Of a stretch of DNA of 64,000 bases, positions 8,239 to 15,600 are shown in pieces. Position 1 is the first letter of the stretch; every line of letters starts with the position of its first letter. The position numbers and the translations under genes were made by a program. The notes beneath the pieces are model-generated. The model ran no database searches. It saw nothing but the letters and a program-made list of their open reading frames with translations, and had not been told where the DNA came from. Source of the stretch: Microcoleus sp036704825 (GTDB taxonomy: Bacteria > Cyanobacteriota > Cyanobacteriia > Cyanobacteriales > Microcoleaceae); assembly GCA_036704825.1 (NCBI GenBank), contig JAUBSN010000041.1:1-64000 (forward strand), read 5' to 3'.

Positions 8239-8948
8239 CTGATTTTAAAGTAGGAGTAGATAATGTTATTTTTTCTGTCGATACCGTGCAGAACCGCTTG
8301 TTGGTGCTGTTGGTAATGCGGCAAGACGAACCGTTTATCGATTCTTGGAGTCTTCCCGGTACTTTGTTGCGTCAGGGCGAGTCTCTTGAAAATGCGGCTT
8401 ACCGAATTTTGTCTGAGAAAATTCGGGTAAAAAACTTGTATCTGGAGCAATTGTATACTTTCGGAGAACCGGGGCGCGACCCTCGGGAAATTACCAGGGG
8501 CGATCGCTATCTTTCGGTTAGTTATTTTGCTTTGGTTCGCTTTGAGGAAGCTGAGTTAATTGCTGGGAGTGTAGTGGCGGGTGTGGGCCACCGCGTCGGC
8601 GGCATTGCTTGGTATCCCGTGCAACAAGTTCCTAAGCTGGCTTTCGATCACAATCAAATTCTCGAATACGGATATCGCCGACTGCGCAACAAACTTGAAT
8701 ACAGCCCGGTAGCTTTTGAAGTTTTGCCGGAACTTTTTACTTTGAGCGATTTGTATCAACTTTATACAACTATTTTGGGGGAAAGTTTTTCTGATTATTC
8801 TAATTTTCGAGCTAGATTGTTGAAATTGGGTTTTTTGTGCGATACCGGTGTGAAGGTTTCGCGCGGGGCTGGCCGGCCTGCTAGTTTGTACCGCTTTGAT
8901 GCGGCCGCTTTTGCTCCTTTCAAAAATAAGCCGCTGGTGTTTATCTAG
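8199..8948 (+). CDS. nrtR: NrtR-type transcriptional regulator (degenerate Nudix domain plus winged helix)
   Basis: Residues about 15-150 form a Nudix fold (FSVDTVQNRLLVLLVMRQDE, WSLPGTLLRQGESLENAAYR). The catalytic box, normally REUxEE, reads RILSEK, so the two key Glu are not both kept. Residues about 165-245 form the winged helix typical of NrtR (FTLSDLYQLYTTILGESFSD, then GRPASLYRF). In the family the Nudix part senses ADP-ribose or related nucleotides and the winged helix represses NAD genes. Position inside an NAD cluster fits autoregulation of that cluster. The ATG at 8199 overlaps nadD and has AGGGAG about 12 bp upstream; a later start cannot be excluded. Confidence 0.85.
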   Translation: MARGTNKSEGCSLADFKVGVDNVIFSVDTVQNRLLVLLVMRQDEPFIDSWSLPGTLLRQGESLENAAYRILSEKIRVKNLYLEQLYTFGEPGRDPREITRGDRYLSVSYFALVRFEEAELIAGSVVAGVGHRVGGIAWYPVQQVPKLAFDHNQILEYGYRRLRNKLEYSPVAFEVLPELFTLSDLYQLYTTILGESFSDYSNFRARLLKLGFLCDTGVKVSRGAGRPASLYRFDAAAFAPFKNKPLVFI

Positions 8949-9018
8949 CTGTTACTCGGATGACATTCGGGGAGCAATTTAGTAACATTAGAATAGAAGC
9001 TATTAAGGAGTGCGGGCT

Positions 9019-9312
9019 ATGAAAGACCCTGATGAATGCGCTAATATTCACGAAGTTCGGGAGGAAATTGATATTATCGATCGAGAAGTGATCGAGGCTT
9101 TGAGCAAGAGATTTCAATACGTCGTCGCTGCAGCAAGGTTCAAAACGAGTGAAGCTGGCGTTAGATCGCCCGATCGCTTTCATGCTATGTTACAGCAGCG
9201 GCGCGAGTGGGCTAAAGAATCGGGTTTGAATCCTGATGTGGTTGAAAATATTTACCGGGATTTGGTAAATTATTATATTGAGGAAGAGTTGAAACATTAC
9301 AAATCTGAGTAA
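9019..9312 (+). CDS. chorismate mutase / isochorismate pyruvate lyase-like (PchB family) protein
   Basis: All-helical AroQ-type fold of 97 aa: HEVREEIDIIDREVIEALSKR near the start, then R-rich helix (SPDRFHAMLQQRREWAKESG) and VVENIYRDLVNYYIEEELKH. In PchB the enzyme splits isochorismate to salicylate and pyruvate; related proteins act as chorismate mutases. Which reaction applies here cannot be told from sequence. ATG at 9019 follows AAGGAG (9005-9010) with ideal spacing; the GTG at 9010 overlaps that site and is unlikely. It sits 70 bp after nrtR and 87 bp before nadE, between NAD genes, for no obvious metabolic reason. Confidence 0.85.
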   Translation: MKDPDECANIHEVREEIDIIDREVIEALSKRFQYVVAAARFKTSEAGVRSPDRFHAMLQQRREWAKESGLNPDVVENIYRDLVNYYIEEELKHYKSE

Positions 9313-9399
9313 GGTTTCTATACATTCAAATCTAGAACTATAGGAAAGTGAGTCCGCGCGGGCGAACTGTTAGCAATATTTATGAGGTGATTTGGTGAT

Positions 9400-11136
9400 A
9401 TGAAAATTGCGATCGCACAACTCAACCCTACTATTGGTGATATCTTTGGCAACTCCAACTTAATTTTGGAGGCTGCGAAAAAAGCTGAGGTTGAGGGCGC
9501 AAACTTATTGCTAACACCGGAACTTTCCCTGATCGGTTATCCGCCGCGCGATTTGTTGATCGATCCGAGTTTCATTGCAGCCGCAGGCGCACAGTTGCAG
9601 CAACTGGCGCAAGCTTTGCCTCCAGATCTGGCAGTCATTGTAGGGACTGCTTTACCTAATGCTAATGCTGTTAAACTAGGCGGAAAATCATTGTTTAATA
9701 GTGCTGTTTTGTTGCAAAATGGCGCCGTCAAACAAGTTTTTCATAAACGCTTGTTGCCTACTTATGATGTATTTGATGAAGATAGATATTTTGAACCGGG
9801 AGAAAACAGCAATTACTTTTCTATTGGCGAAGTCAAAATCGGCGTGACAATTTGTGAAGATTTGTGGAACAATGAGGAGTTTTGGGGTAAACGCAGTTAC
9901 GCGGGCGATCCTGTTTCCGATTTGGCAAAATTGGGCGTAGATTTAGTAGTGAATTTGTCGGCATCGCCTTACTGTGCCCGGAAGCGGGGAGTGCGATCGG
10001 CGATGTTGCAGCACAGCGCGATCCGCTGCGGGATATCGATGATTTACGCTAATCAAATAGGGGGAAATGACGATATTATTTTTGACGGCAGCAGTTTTGC
10101 TGTGAATCGAAAGGGTGATTTAATTCAGGTATTAGCTTCTTTTGAAACTGATTTTGCGGTGCTGGAATATGACGCAGCTAAACAAGATTTAATTGGCAGC
10201 GGCGCAAAGGGGCAAGATGCCCGTTCCACAACTGATTTGAGTTTTCATCCGGCAGAAGGAGATGCCGAAATTTGGGCGGCTTTGGTTTTGGGAGTGCGAG
10301 ATTATGTTCGCAAGTGCGGTTTTTCTAAGGTTGTACTCGGTTTGAGCGGCGGGATAGATTCGGCTTTGGTGGCGGCGATCGCCTGTTGCGCGATCGGGCC
10401 CGAAAATGTTCTAGGGGTGCTGATGCCTTCTCCTTACAGTTCGGATCATTCGGTTAATGATGCTTTGGAATTAGCCCGAAATCTGGGCATCGCGATCGAA
10501 CTATTGCCGATCGGCGATTTGATGAAAAGTTACGATCGCACTCTCGCCGATTTGTTTGTGAATACAACTTTCGGGATTGCTGAGGAAAATATTCAATCGC
10601 GGATTCGAGGCAATCTGTTGATGGCAATTTCTAATAAGTTCGGACATTTGCTGCTTTCGACTGGCAATAAGTCGGAAATGGCGGTGGGTTACTGCACTCT
10701 CTACGGCGATATGAATGGGGGATTGGCGGTGATTTCCGATGTGCCGAAAACTCGCGTTTATTCGCTTTGTCGGTGGCTGAATTCTGGCGGATATGCAGGG
10801 GCGCTGCCCCCGTGCGTGCCCCGGGGAAAGGAAATTATTCCGGTTAATATTATTACTAAAGCGCCGAGTGCTGAACTTAAACCCGGACAAATAGACCGAG
10901 ATTCTTTGCCGGATTACGATGTTTTGGATGACATCTTGCAGCGGTCGATCGAACATCACGAATCTGCCCAACAAATTGTCGCTGCAGGACACGATGAAGC
11001 CGTGGTTAAACGTGTAGTAAAATTAGTGAGGCAAGCGGAGTTTAAACGGCGACAAGCAGCCCCGGGTTTGAAAATTAGCGATCGAGCTTTTGGTACCGGT
11101 TGGCGGATGCCGATCGCCAAATCTTCCTTTTATTAA
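9400..11136 (+). CDS. nadE: glutamine-dependent NAD+ synthetase
   Basis: Amidates deamido-NAD to NAD using glutamine nitrogen. The N-terminal nitrilase-like glutaminase (residues about 1-260) shows the catalytic set: E in TPELSLIGYP, K in HKRLLPTYDVFDE and C in VTICEDLWN. The C-terminal synthetase has the PP-loop LSGGIDSALVAAIACCAIGP at about 315 and LSTGNKSEMAVGYCTLYGDM further on. 578 aa is the full two-domain length. Last gene of the NAD cluster; with pncB and nadD it completes the route from nicotinate to NAD. The next gene begins 19 bp after its stop. Confidence 0.96.
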   Translation: MKIAIAQLNPTIGDIFGNSNLILEAAKKAEVEGANLLLTPELSLIGYPPRDLLIDPSFIAAAGAQLQQLAQALPPDLAVIVGTALPNANAVKLGGKSLFNSAVLLQNGAVKQVFHKRLLPTYDVFDEDRYFEPGENSNYFSIGEVKIGVTICEDLWNNEEFWGKRSYAGDPVSDLAKLGVDLVVNLSASPYCARKRGVRSAMLQHSAIRCGISMIYANQIGGNDDIIFDGSSFAVNRKGDLIQVLASFETDFAVLEYDAAKQDLIGSGAKGQDARSTTDLSFHPAEGDAEIWAALVLGVRDYVRKCGFSKVVLGLSGGIDSALVAAIACCAIGPENVLGVLMPSPYSSDHSVNDALELARNLGIAIELLPIGDLMKSYDRTLADLFVNTTFGIAEENIQSRIRGNLLMAISNKFGHLLLSTGNKSEMAVGYCTLYGDMNGGLAVISDVPKTRVYSLCRWLNSGGYAGALPPCVPRGKEIIPVNIITKAPSAELKPGQIDRDSLPDYDVLDDILQRSIEHHESAQQIVAAGHDEAVVKRVVKLVRQAEFKRRQAAPGLKISDRAFGTGWRMPIAKSSFY

Positions 11137-11155
11137 ACGCATCATTAAACGCAAA

Positions 11156-12085
11156 ATGGTTAACATCGACGGTAGTTTCGGCTTCGATTTTCTCCTGGGA
11201 ACTCTCAGCAGCGACACGATTAGAGGATTTGCGGGTAATGATACTGTTCGAGGTTTGGGGGGAAACGACCGAATTTTTGGCGATCGGGAAAATGATTTGC
11301 TGGCGGGAAATGAAGGCGCTGATACGCTGTCTGGCGGGCAGGGAAGCGATACCATTTATGGAGGACAAGACTCCGATTGGATGTTTGGCGATCGGGGTAA
11401 CGATTTGCTAATAGGCGGCGAAGGCGGGGATATCTTGACAGGAGGCGCGGGCGATGATTTATTTGTGATGGAAAGAACCTCCGCCGCATCTACTATTACT
11501 GAAGCTGATACAATTACAGATTTTGGCAGCGGCAATGATAAAATTGTCTTGACAGAAGGCATGAAGTTTAGCGATTTAGAGCTTTCTGTTTCCGACAACC
11601 AAACTATTATGAAAGATAAAAACTCTGGTAATTATTTAGGAGTTGTTTCGGGAAACTCTAATCTGACTGAATCAAACTTTATCTCGCTGTTTGGCGGAAT
11701 AGATATGGGTCAGCTTTTGCCAATTTCTGTTAACACGATTATAGCCGATCGCGCGATCGGACTGGAAGTGGCGCAAACTCCCCAAGAGCAAGCGACAGGT
11801 TTAATGTTTCGCACAGAATTGCCGGATGACAGGGGAATGCTTTTCCCGATCGAACCCGCGCGAAACGTGCGTTTTTGGATGAAAAACGTGTTTGTTGAAC
11901 TCGATATGGTTTTTCTGCGGGAAGGCGTAGTCCAGGCGATAATTCCTAACGTACCGCCGTGTTTGGGCGAAACCTGCCCCAACTACGGCCCGGATGTTCC
12001 CGTTGACGGAGTTATTGAACTCAGAGGCGGAAGGGCCGCCCAATTGGGACTCAAAGTTGGCGATCGGATTCCCAATTTACCCTAA
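11156..12085 (+). CDS. RTX-repeat protein fused to a DUF192 domain
   Basis: The first ~120 residues are calcium-binding nonapeptide (RTX) repeats of GGxGxDxLx type (GFAGNDTVRGLGGNDRIFGD and on), followed by the usual RTX cap (DLFVMERTS...ITDFGSGNDKIVL). Residues about 200-310 are a DUF192 domain (LEVAQTPQEQATGLMFRTEL, GMLFPIEPARNVRFWMKNV, VDGVIELRGGRAAQLGL). RTX proteins are usually secreted by type I systems without a signal peptide, and none is seen here. DUF192 has no settled biochemical role. ATG at 11156 is the likely start; an earlier in-frame ATG at 11090 would overlap nadE. I know of DUF192 mainly as a stand-alone or lipoprotein-like domain, so this pairing is unusual. Confidence 0.85.
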   Translation: MVNIDGSFGFDFLLGTLSSDTIRGFAGNDTVRGLGGNDRIFGDRENDLLAGNEGADTLSGGQGSDTIYGGQDSDWMFGDRGNDLLIGGEGGDILTGGAGDDLFVMERTSAASTITEADTITDFGSGNDKIVLTEGMKFSDLELSVSDNQTIMKDKNSGNYLGVVSGNSNLTESNFISLFGGIDMGQLLPISVNTIIADRAIGLEVAQTPQEQATGLMFRTELPDDRGMLFPIEPARNVRFWMKNVFVELDMVFLREGVVQAIIPNVPPCLGETCPNYGPDVPVDGVIELRGGRAAQLGLKVGDRIPNLP

Positions 12086-12097
12086 AAAGGTAGATGA

Positions 12098-12230
12098 TAT
12101 CATGTCTGTTTGATTCGGACTTGTATGATATTAAATGTTGTAGGGGCGGGTAAACCAGCCAATAATTGCCCACAATCTACAATATAAGAAACCCGCCCCC
12201 GCCCACACTACCGGACTACCGGACATGATA
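12098..12230. repeat. palindromic intergenic element with TATCATGTC ends
   Basis: TATCATGTC at 12098-12106 and its complement GACATGATA at 12222-12230 bound a 133-bp element. Inside is a second inverted pair (GGGGCGGGT and ACCCGCCCC, about 12144 and 12190). A sequence starting TGATATCATGTCTG recurs at 50946. GGCGGGTTTT/AAAACCCGCC pairs recur at about 13367-13423. Non-coding MITE-like repeat. Confidence 0.6.
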
Positions 12231-12265
12231 TAATTTTATCGCAGCATTCAACATTTGTGCATCCA

Positions 12266-12598
12266 ATGAATCCTATTGAATTAAAAATAATCCCCCATCA
12301 AACTCAAGACGGTTTAGCTTACCAACATTTGCGCTTGCGAATTACCACTCAAGACGGTATCATCACACCCGATGATTTACAAGGTTTGAAACTTCCTCAA
12401 GACGTTCAATTAAGCCAAGGAATTGTCATTGAAGGTAGAGGAGCAATTTGGCTGTACGGGTATCTAGTACACGAATGTCATCCTGCAGCTTGGGTGGGAT
12501 GTTACGATCCGCGATTAGAAGGTGCGGTGGTAGTAGCGACGCACAAGCACGAGGTATCTGTTGGACAGGTATTAAAATTGAGTTTACCGAGCGATTAA
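12266..12598 (+). CDS. csx3: standalone Csx3-family protein
   Basis: 110 aa with the Csx3 core: LQGLKLPQDVQLSQGIVIEG, then RGAIWLYGYLVHECHPAAWV and GCYDPRLEGAVVVATHKHEV. The G.GxIWLYxxLxH.CHxxxWVxxYDPRLxGAVVVxxH pattern is diagnostic. In studied cases Csx3 (Crn3) acts as a ring nuclease on cyclic tetra-adenylate second messengers of type III CRISPR. Here there is no CRISPR array or cas gene in 64 kb, and the gene has no close co-directional partner. ATG at 12266 is preferred over the GTG at 12257. The histidines and acidic residues of the core are kept, so the protein looks functional. Confidence 0.85.
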   Translation: MNPIELKIIPHQTQDGLAYQHLRLRITTQDGIITPDDLQGLKLPQDVQLSQGIVIEGRGAIWLYGYLVHECHPAAWVGCYDPRLEGAVVVATHKHEVSVGQVLKLSLPSD

Positions 12599-12705
12599 GG
12601 TTCTCCTAAGTTTTAGGTGATAATAAATAAAAAATAAATACAAATAAAATTTTCCGTAAATGCTTTGACGCGCAATATACTGTTGTTAGTTATTAGTTAT
12701 TAATT

Positions 12706-13335
12706 ATGGAAAGTTACAGAACAGTATTGTTTTTTAACAGTCTAACTTTAGTATTTGTAGGGCTAGTCACGGCGTGTTTTAGTTTATTTGGTTCTTCGGT
12801 AAAAGGGTTATTTTTGCCTCCTTGCTCTGCCACGTATCCGGGTGCAGGTTTATTTTTCTTGGCTTTTCAAATGTTATTTTATTTATCGGTAATGGTTTGC
12901 GCTTTTACCTTTGGATTGCTGAAAATTATTCAACCAGACCGCCCAGAAAATCGATTTATTTTATATTCGGCACTGTTTGCAGGTTGCTTTCTGTTCAATG
13001 AAGTTTTTCGTACCCACGTTCATCTGGGACGTGCGGGTTTCCCGAAAGTGACAGTTGTCATATTTTACGCGGTGCTGGCAATTGCATACGCATTAGCTTT
13101 TCGGAGACAAATTGCCTCGACTCCCTATCCTTTACTGCTGAGTGGCGTTGGTTTGTTATTTGTTGCCTTTTTTGCAGAAGCACTGCCTTTAAAAAACGAG
13201 ATAATTTCGAGCTTGCTGGAGGGAATACCGAAGTTGTTGAGCGGAATTAATATTGCACTTTATTTTTGGTTGTTGTGTCAGGGTTTGATAGTGCGATCGC
13301 TCAATTTTTCTAACAGGAAATCACATCCAGAATGA
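12706..13335 (+). CDS. multi-pass membrane protein, unknown function
   Basis: 209 aa with six or seven hydrophobic segments (about 7-30, 47-72, 86-100, 114-132, 142-160, 178-198), separated by short charged loops such as IQPDRPENR and FRTHVHLGR. No catalytic motif was recognised. It follows Csx3 by 107 bp of AT-rich DNA, and its transcription converges on ureC. It is preceded by TTAGTTATTAGTTATTAATT, a heptamer-like stretch. Real-gene status rests on the regular membrane topology and sensible amino-acid use. Confidence 0.7.
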   Translation: MESYRTVLFFNSLTLVFVGLVTACFSLFGSSVKGLFLPPCSATYPGAGLFFLAFQMLFYLSVMVCAFTFGLLKIIQPDRPENRFILYSALFAGCFLFNEVFRTHVHLGRAGFPKVTVVIFYAVLAIAYALAFRRQIASTPYPLLLSGVGLLFVAFFAEALPLKNEIISSLLEGIPKLLSGINIALYFWLLCQGLIVRSLNFSNRKSHPE

Positions 13336-13442
13336 AGTAAGATGAAAATTTGCCGTTGGGTGGGGGCGGGTTTTTGAGATTGTCTGTTTTTGGCAAATAT
13401 TGTTTGTAAAACCCGCCCCTACATGATTGTATAATCGGTTAA

Positions 13443-13527
13443 AACTGAGATATTGCACCCCGGTCAATTAGGCTTTTCAGCAACAGGCTTTCCGGCCTGT
13501 TGCTGAAAATGGTGCAAGATATCAGTT
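13443..13527. repeat. nested palindrome overlapping the ureC stop codon
   Basis: Outer arms AACTGAGATATTGCACC (13443-13459) and GGTGCAAGATATCAGTT (13511-13527) are near-perfect complements. Inner arms TTTTCAGCAACAGG (13474-13487) and CCTGTTGCTGAAAA (13496-13509) are perfect. The outer arm overlaps the TAA of ureC by two bases. It lies between two convergent genes, so the inner hairpin may serve as a two-way terminator. Confidence 0.75.
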
Positions 13528-15304
13528 AAAACAAAAAGTACCGCTGCGCCATTGGTAAAACTCTTGCCGGTTCGCAAGTTAACAATTCCCCATCCGCCCT
13601 GACTTCATAAGTTTCTGGATCGACTTCCATTTGTGGCAAATAATCGTTGAGTTTCATATCTCTTTTACTAATTTGTCGTGTGCCGGAAACTGCTACAGCG
13701 GGCTTTTGCAAACCTAGCTGTGCGGCAATATCTCGATCGCGCCCAGCCTGCGAAACAAACGTCAGACAAGTCGCCCCAATCGCCCCGCCAAAACTGCCAA
13801 ACATCGGCCGCATATGCACCGGTTGCGGTGTCGGAATGCTGGCGTTAGCATCTCCCATCTGCCCGTAGGCGATCGCCCCTCCTTTAATTACCAGTTCCGG
13901 TTTCACCCCAAAAAAAGCCGGCCGCCACAAACACAAATCCGCCAACTTTCCCTCTTCCACCGAACCGACATACTGACTAATTCCGTGAGTTATTGCCGGA
14001 TTAATTGTATACTTTGCAATGTACCGCTTCACCCTAAAATTATCATTAATTCCCTCTGTTTCCCCCCCTTGCCAAGGGGGGGTTAGGGGGGGTAAATTTG
14101 TTTCCCCCCCTCGATCGGGGGAAGTTAGGGGGGGTAAATGTCCCCTTTGAACCTTCATTTTATGAGCCGTTTGCCAAGTCCGAACAATCACCTCTCCAAC
14201 TCTTCCCATCGCCTGAGAATCAGAAGAAATCATACTAAACGCACCTAAATCGTGCAAAATATCCTCAGCAGCAATAGTTTCCCTTCTAATTCTCGATTCA
14301 GCAAAAGCCACATCTTCAGGAATGCCTCGATCCAAATGGTGGCAAACCATCAACATATCTAAATGTTCTTCTAAAGTATTGACAGTGTAAGGGCGAGTCG
14401 GGTTAGTTGACGAGGGCAAAACATTAGCTTGTCCGCACACTTTAATAATATCCGGTGCGTGTCCGCCGCCAGCACCTTCAGTGTGGTAAGTGTGAATTGC
14501 GCGATTCTTAAAAGCCGCAATTGTAGCTTCCACAAATCCCGCTTCATTGAGAGTATCGGTGTGAATTGCAACTTGCACGTCGTACTCGTCAGCTACACTC
14601 AAACAAGTGTCGATCGTTGCTGGTGTAGTTCCCCAATCTTCGTGGAGTTTCAAACCCATTGCACCGGCAAAGATTTGTTCCACTAATCCTTGAGGTTGAC
14701 TGCTATTTCCTTTACCTAAAAATCCTAGATTTACCGGGAAAGCGTCAGCAGCTTGCAGCATTCTGTACATATGCCAAGGCCCCGGAGTGCAAGTTGTGGC
14801 GTTTGTACCCGTTGCAGGGCCTGTGCCGCCGCCGATCATTGTCGTGATGCCGGAGGCGATCGCCACTTCTATTTGTTGCGGGCAAATAAAGTGAATGTGA
14901 GTATCAATTCCCCCAGCGGTGAGAATCATTCCTTCACCCGCAATTACTTCAGTACCAGGCCCGATAATAATATCTACCCTATCTTGAATATAAGGATTTC
15001 CGGCTTTACCAATTTTGTATATTTTGCCGTCTTTAATGCCGACATCTGCTTTAACAATTCCCCACCAGTCTAATATTAAAGCATTAGTAATCACCGTATC
15101 AACAGCACCGTCTGCATTAGAAATAGGCGACTGTCCCATGCCGTCGCGAATGACTTTGCCACCGCCAAATTTAACTTCATCCCCGTAGGTTGTGAAGTCT
15201 TTTTCAACTTCTATAAATAATTCTGTATCGGCTAACCGGACGCGATCGCCCACAGTCGGCCCGAAGGTTTCCGCGTAAGCGCGGCGATCCATTCTGTAAC
15301 TCAT
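13526..15304 (-). CDS. ureC: urease alpha subunit with in-frame repeat insertion
   Basis: Catalytic subunit of nickel urease (urea to ammonia and carbamate). Metal ligands are kept: HIHF near residue 138, the carbamylated Lys in MGLKLHEDWG, HTDTLNEAGF, HTEGAGGGHAPDI, the active-site MVCHHLDRGIPEDVAFAESR and the Asp in ISSDSQAMGRVGE. The length is 592 aa against about 568-572 usually. The surplus is at about 388-415, between KVQRG and NDNFRVKRYIAKYTINP, where two tandem 14-residue units (GHLPPLTSPDRGGE, TNLPPLTPPWQGGE) are read from a C/G-rich DNA repeat. The spot is a surface loop in relatives, so activity is plausible. Last gene of the urease group, separated from ureB by a glycosyltransferase gene; it probably needs its own promoter in 15305-15600. 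No ureE, ureF or ureG is in the window. Confidence 0.95.
   Translation of the reverse strand: MSYRMDRRAYAETFGPTVGDRVRLADTELFIEVEKDFTTYGDEVKFGGGKVIRDGMGQSPISNADGAVDTVITNALILDWWGIVKADVGIKDGKIYKIGKAGNPYIQDRVDIIIGPGTEVIAGEGMILTAGGIDTHIHFICPQQIEVAIASGITTMIGGGTGPATGTNATTCTPGPWHMYRMLQAADAFPVNLGFLGKGNSSQPQGLVEQIFAGAMGLKLHEDWGTTPATIDTCLSVADEYDVQVAIHTDTLNEAGFVEATIAAFKNRAIHTYHTEGAGGGHAPDIIKVCGQANVLPSSTNPTRPYTVNTLEEHLDMLMVCHHLDRGIPEDVAFAESRIRRETIAAEDILHDLGAFSMISSDSQAMGRVGEVIVRTWQTAHKMKVQRGHLPPLTSPDRGGETNLPPLTPPWQGGETEGINDNFRVKRYIAKYTINPAITHGISQYVGSVEEGKLADLCLWRPAFFGVKPELVIKGGAIAYGQMGDANASIPTPQPVHMRPMFGSFGGAIGATCLTFVSQAGRDRDIAAQLGLQKPAVAVSGTRQISKRDMKLNDYLPQMEVDPETYEVRADGELLTCEPARVLPMAQRYFLF
14058..14141. 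repeat. two tandem 42-bp C/G-rich repeat units inside ureC
   Basis: Units start with GTTTCCCCCCC at 14058 and 14100 and end with TTAGGGGGGGTAAAT. They are 42 bp (14 codons) each, so the reading frame is kept. Related units flank the ISAs1 element (about 1218-1240 and 2551-2573). The family has the form TCCCCCC...GGGGGTTAGGGGGG. Confidence 0.9.
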
Positions 15305-15600
15305 TCTGGCTCCTAATATTAATAAATTTTTAGTTGGCAGTTGAGACCCACTTCAATTATAGTATGGCGCTTCTCATAAACATGAGGTATTTACTAATTA
15401 ATTAACAATTCCTCAATCCCCAAATCTCAAATCTCAAATCTCAAATCTCAACTTGTACCTCATCTATCTGAAAAAGGCTATATGTGACGAGTTCCTCAAT
15501 CTGAAACAGTAACAAAAAATACAAGATTAAGCAAGCTTTAAACCTCGACAGCCATCAATTCTTGCCAATCAAAAATCTCCAAGGCTATTAAGGGGAAAAT
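15305..15600. other. gap between ureC and glycosyltransferase with heptamer array
   Basis: No gene seen. It contains four tandem CAAATCT units at 15421-15448, framed by ATGAGGTA (15382-15389) and its complement TACCTCAT (15454-15461). A promoter for ureC would be expected between 15310 and 15400, but no clear hexamer pair was found. Confidence 0.6.
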
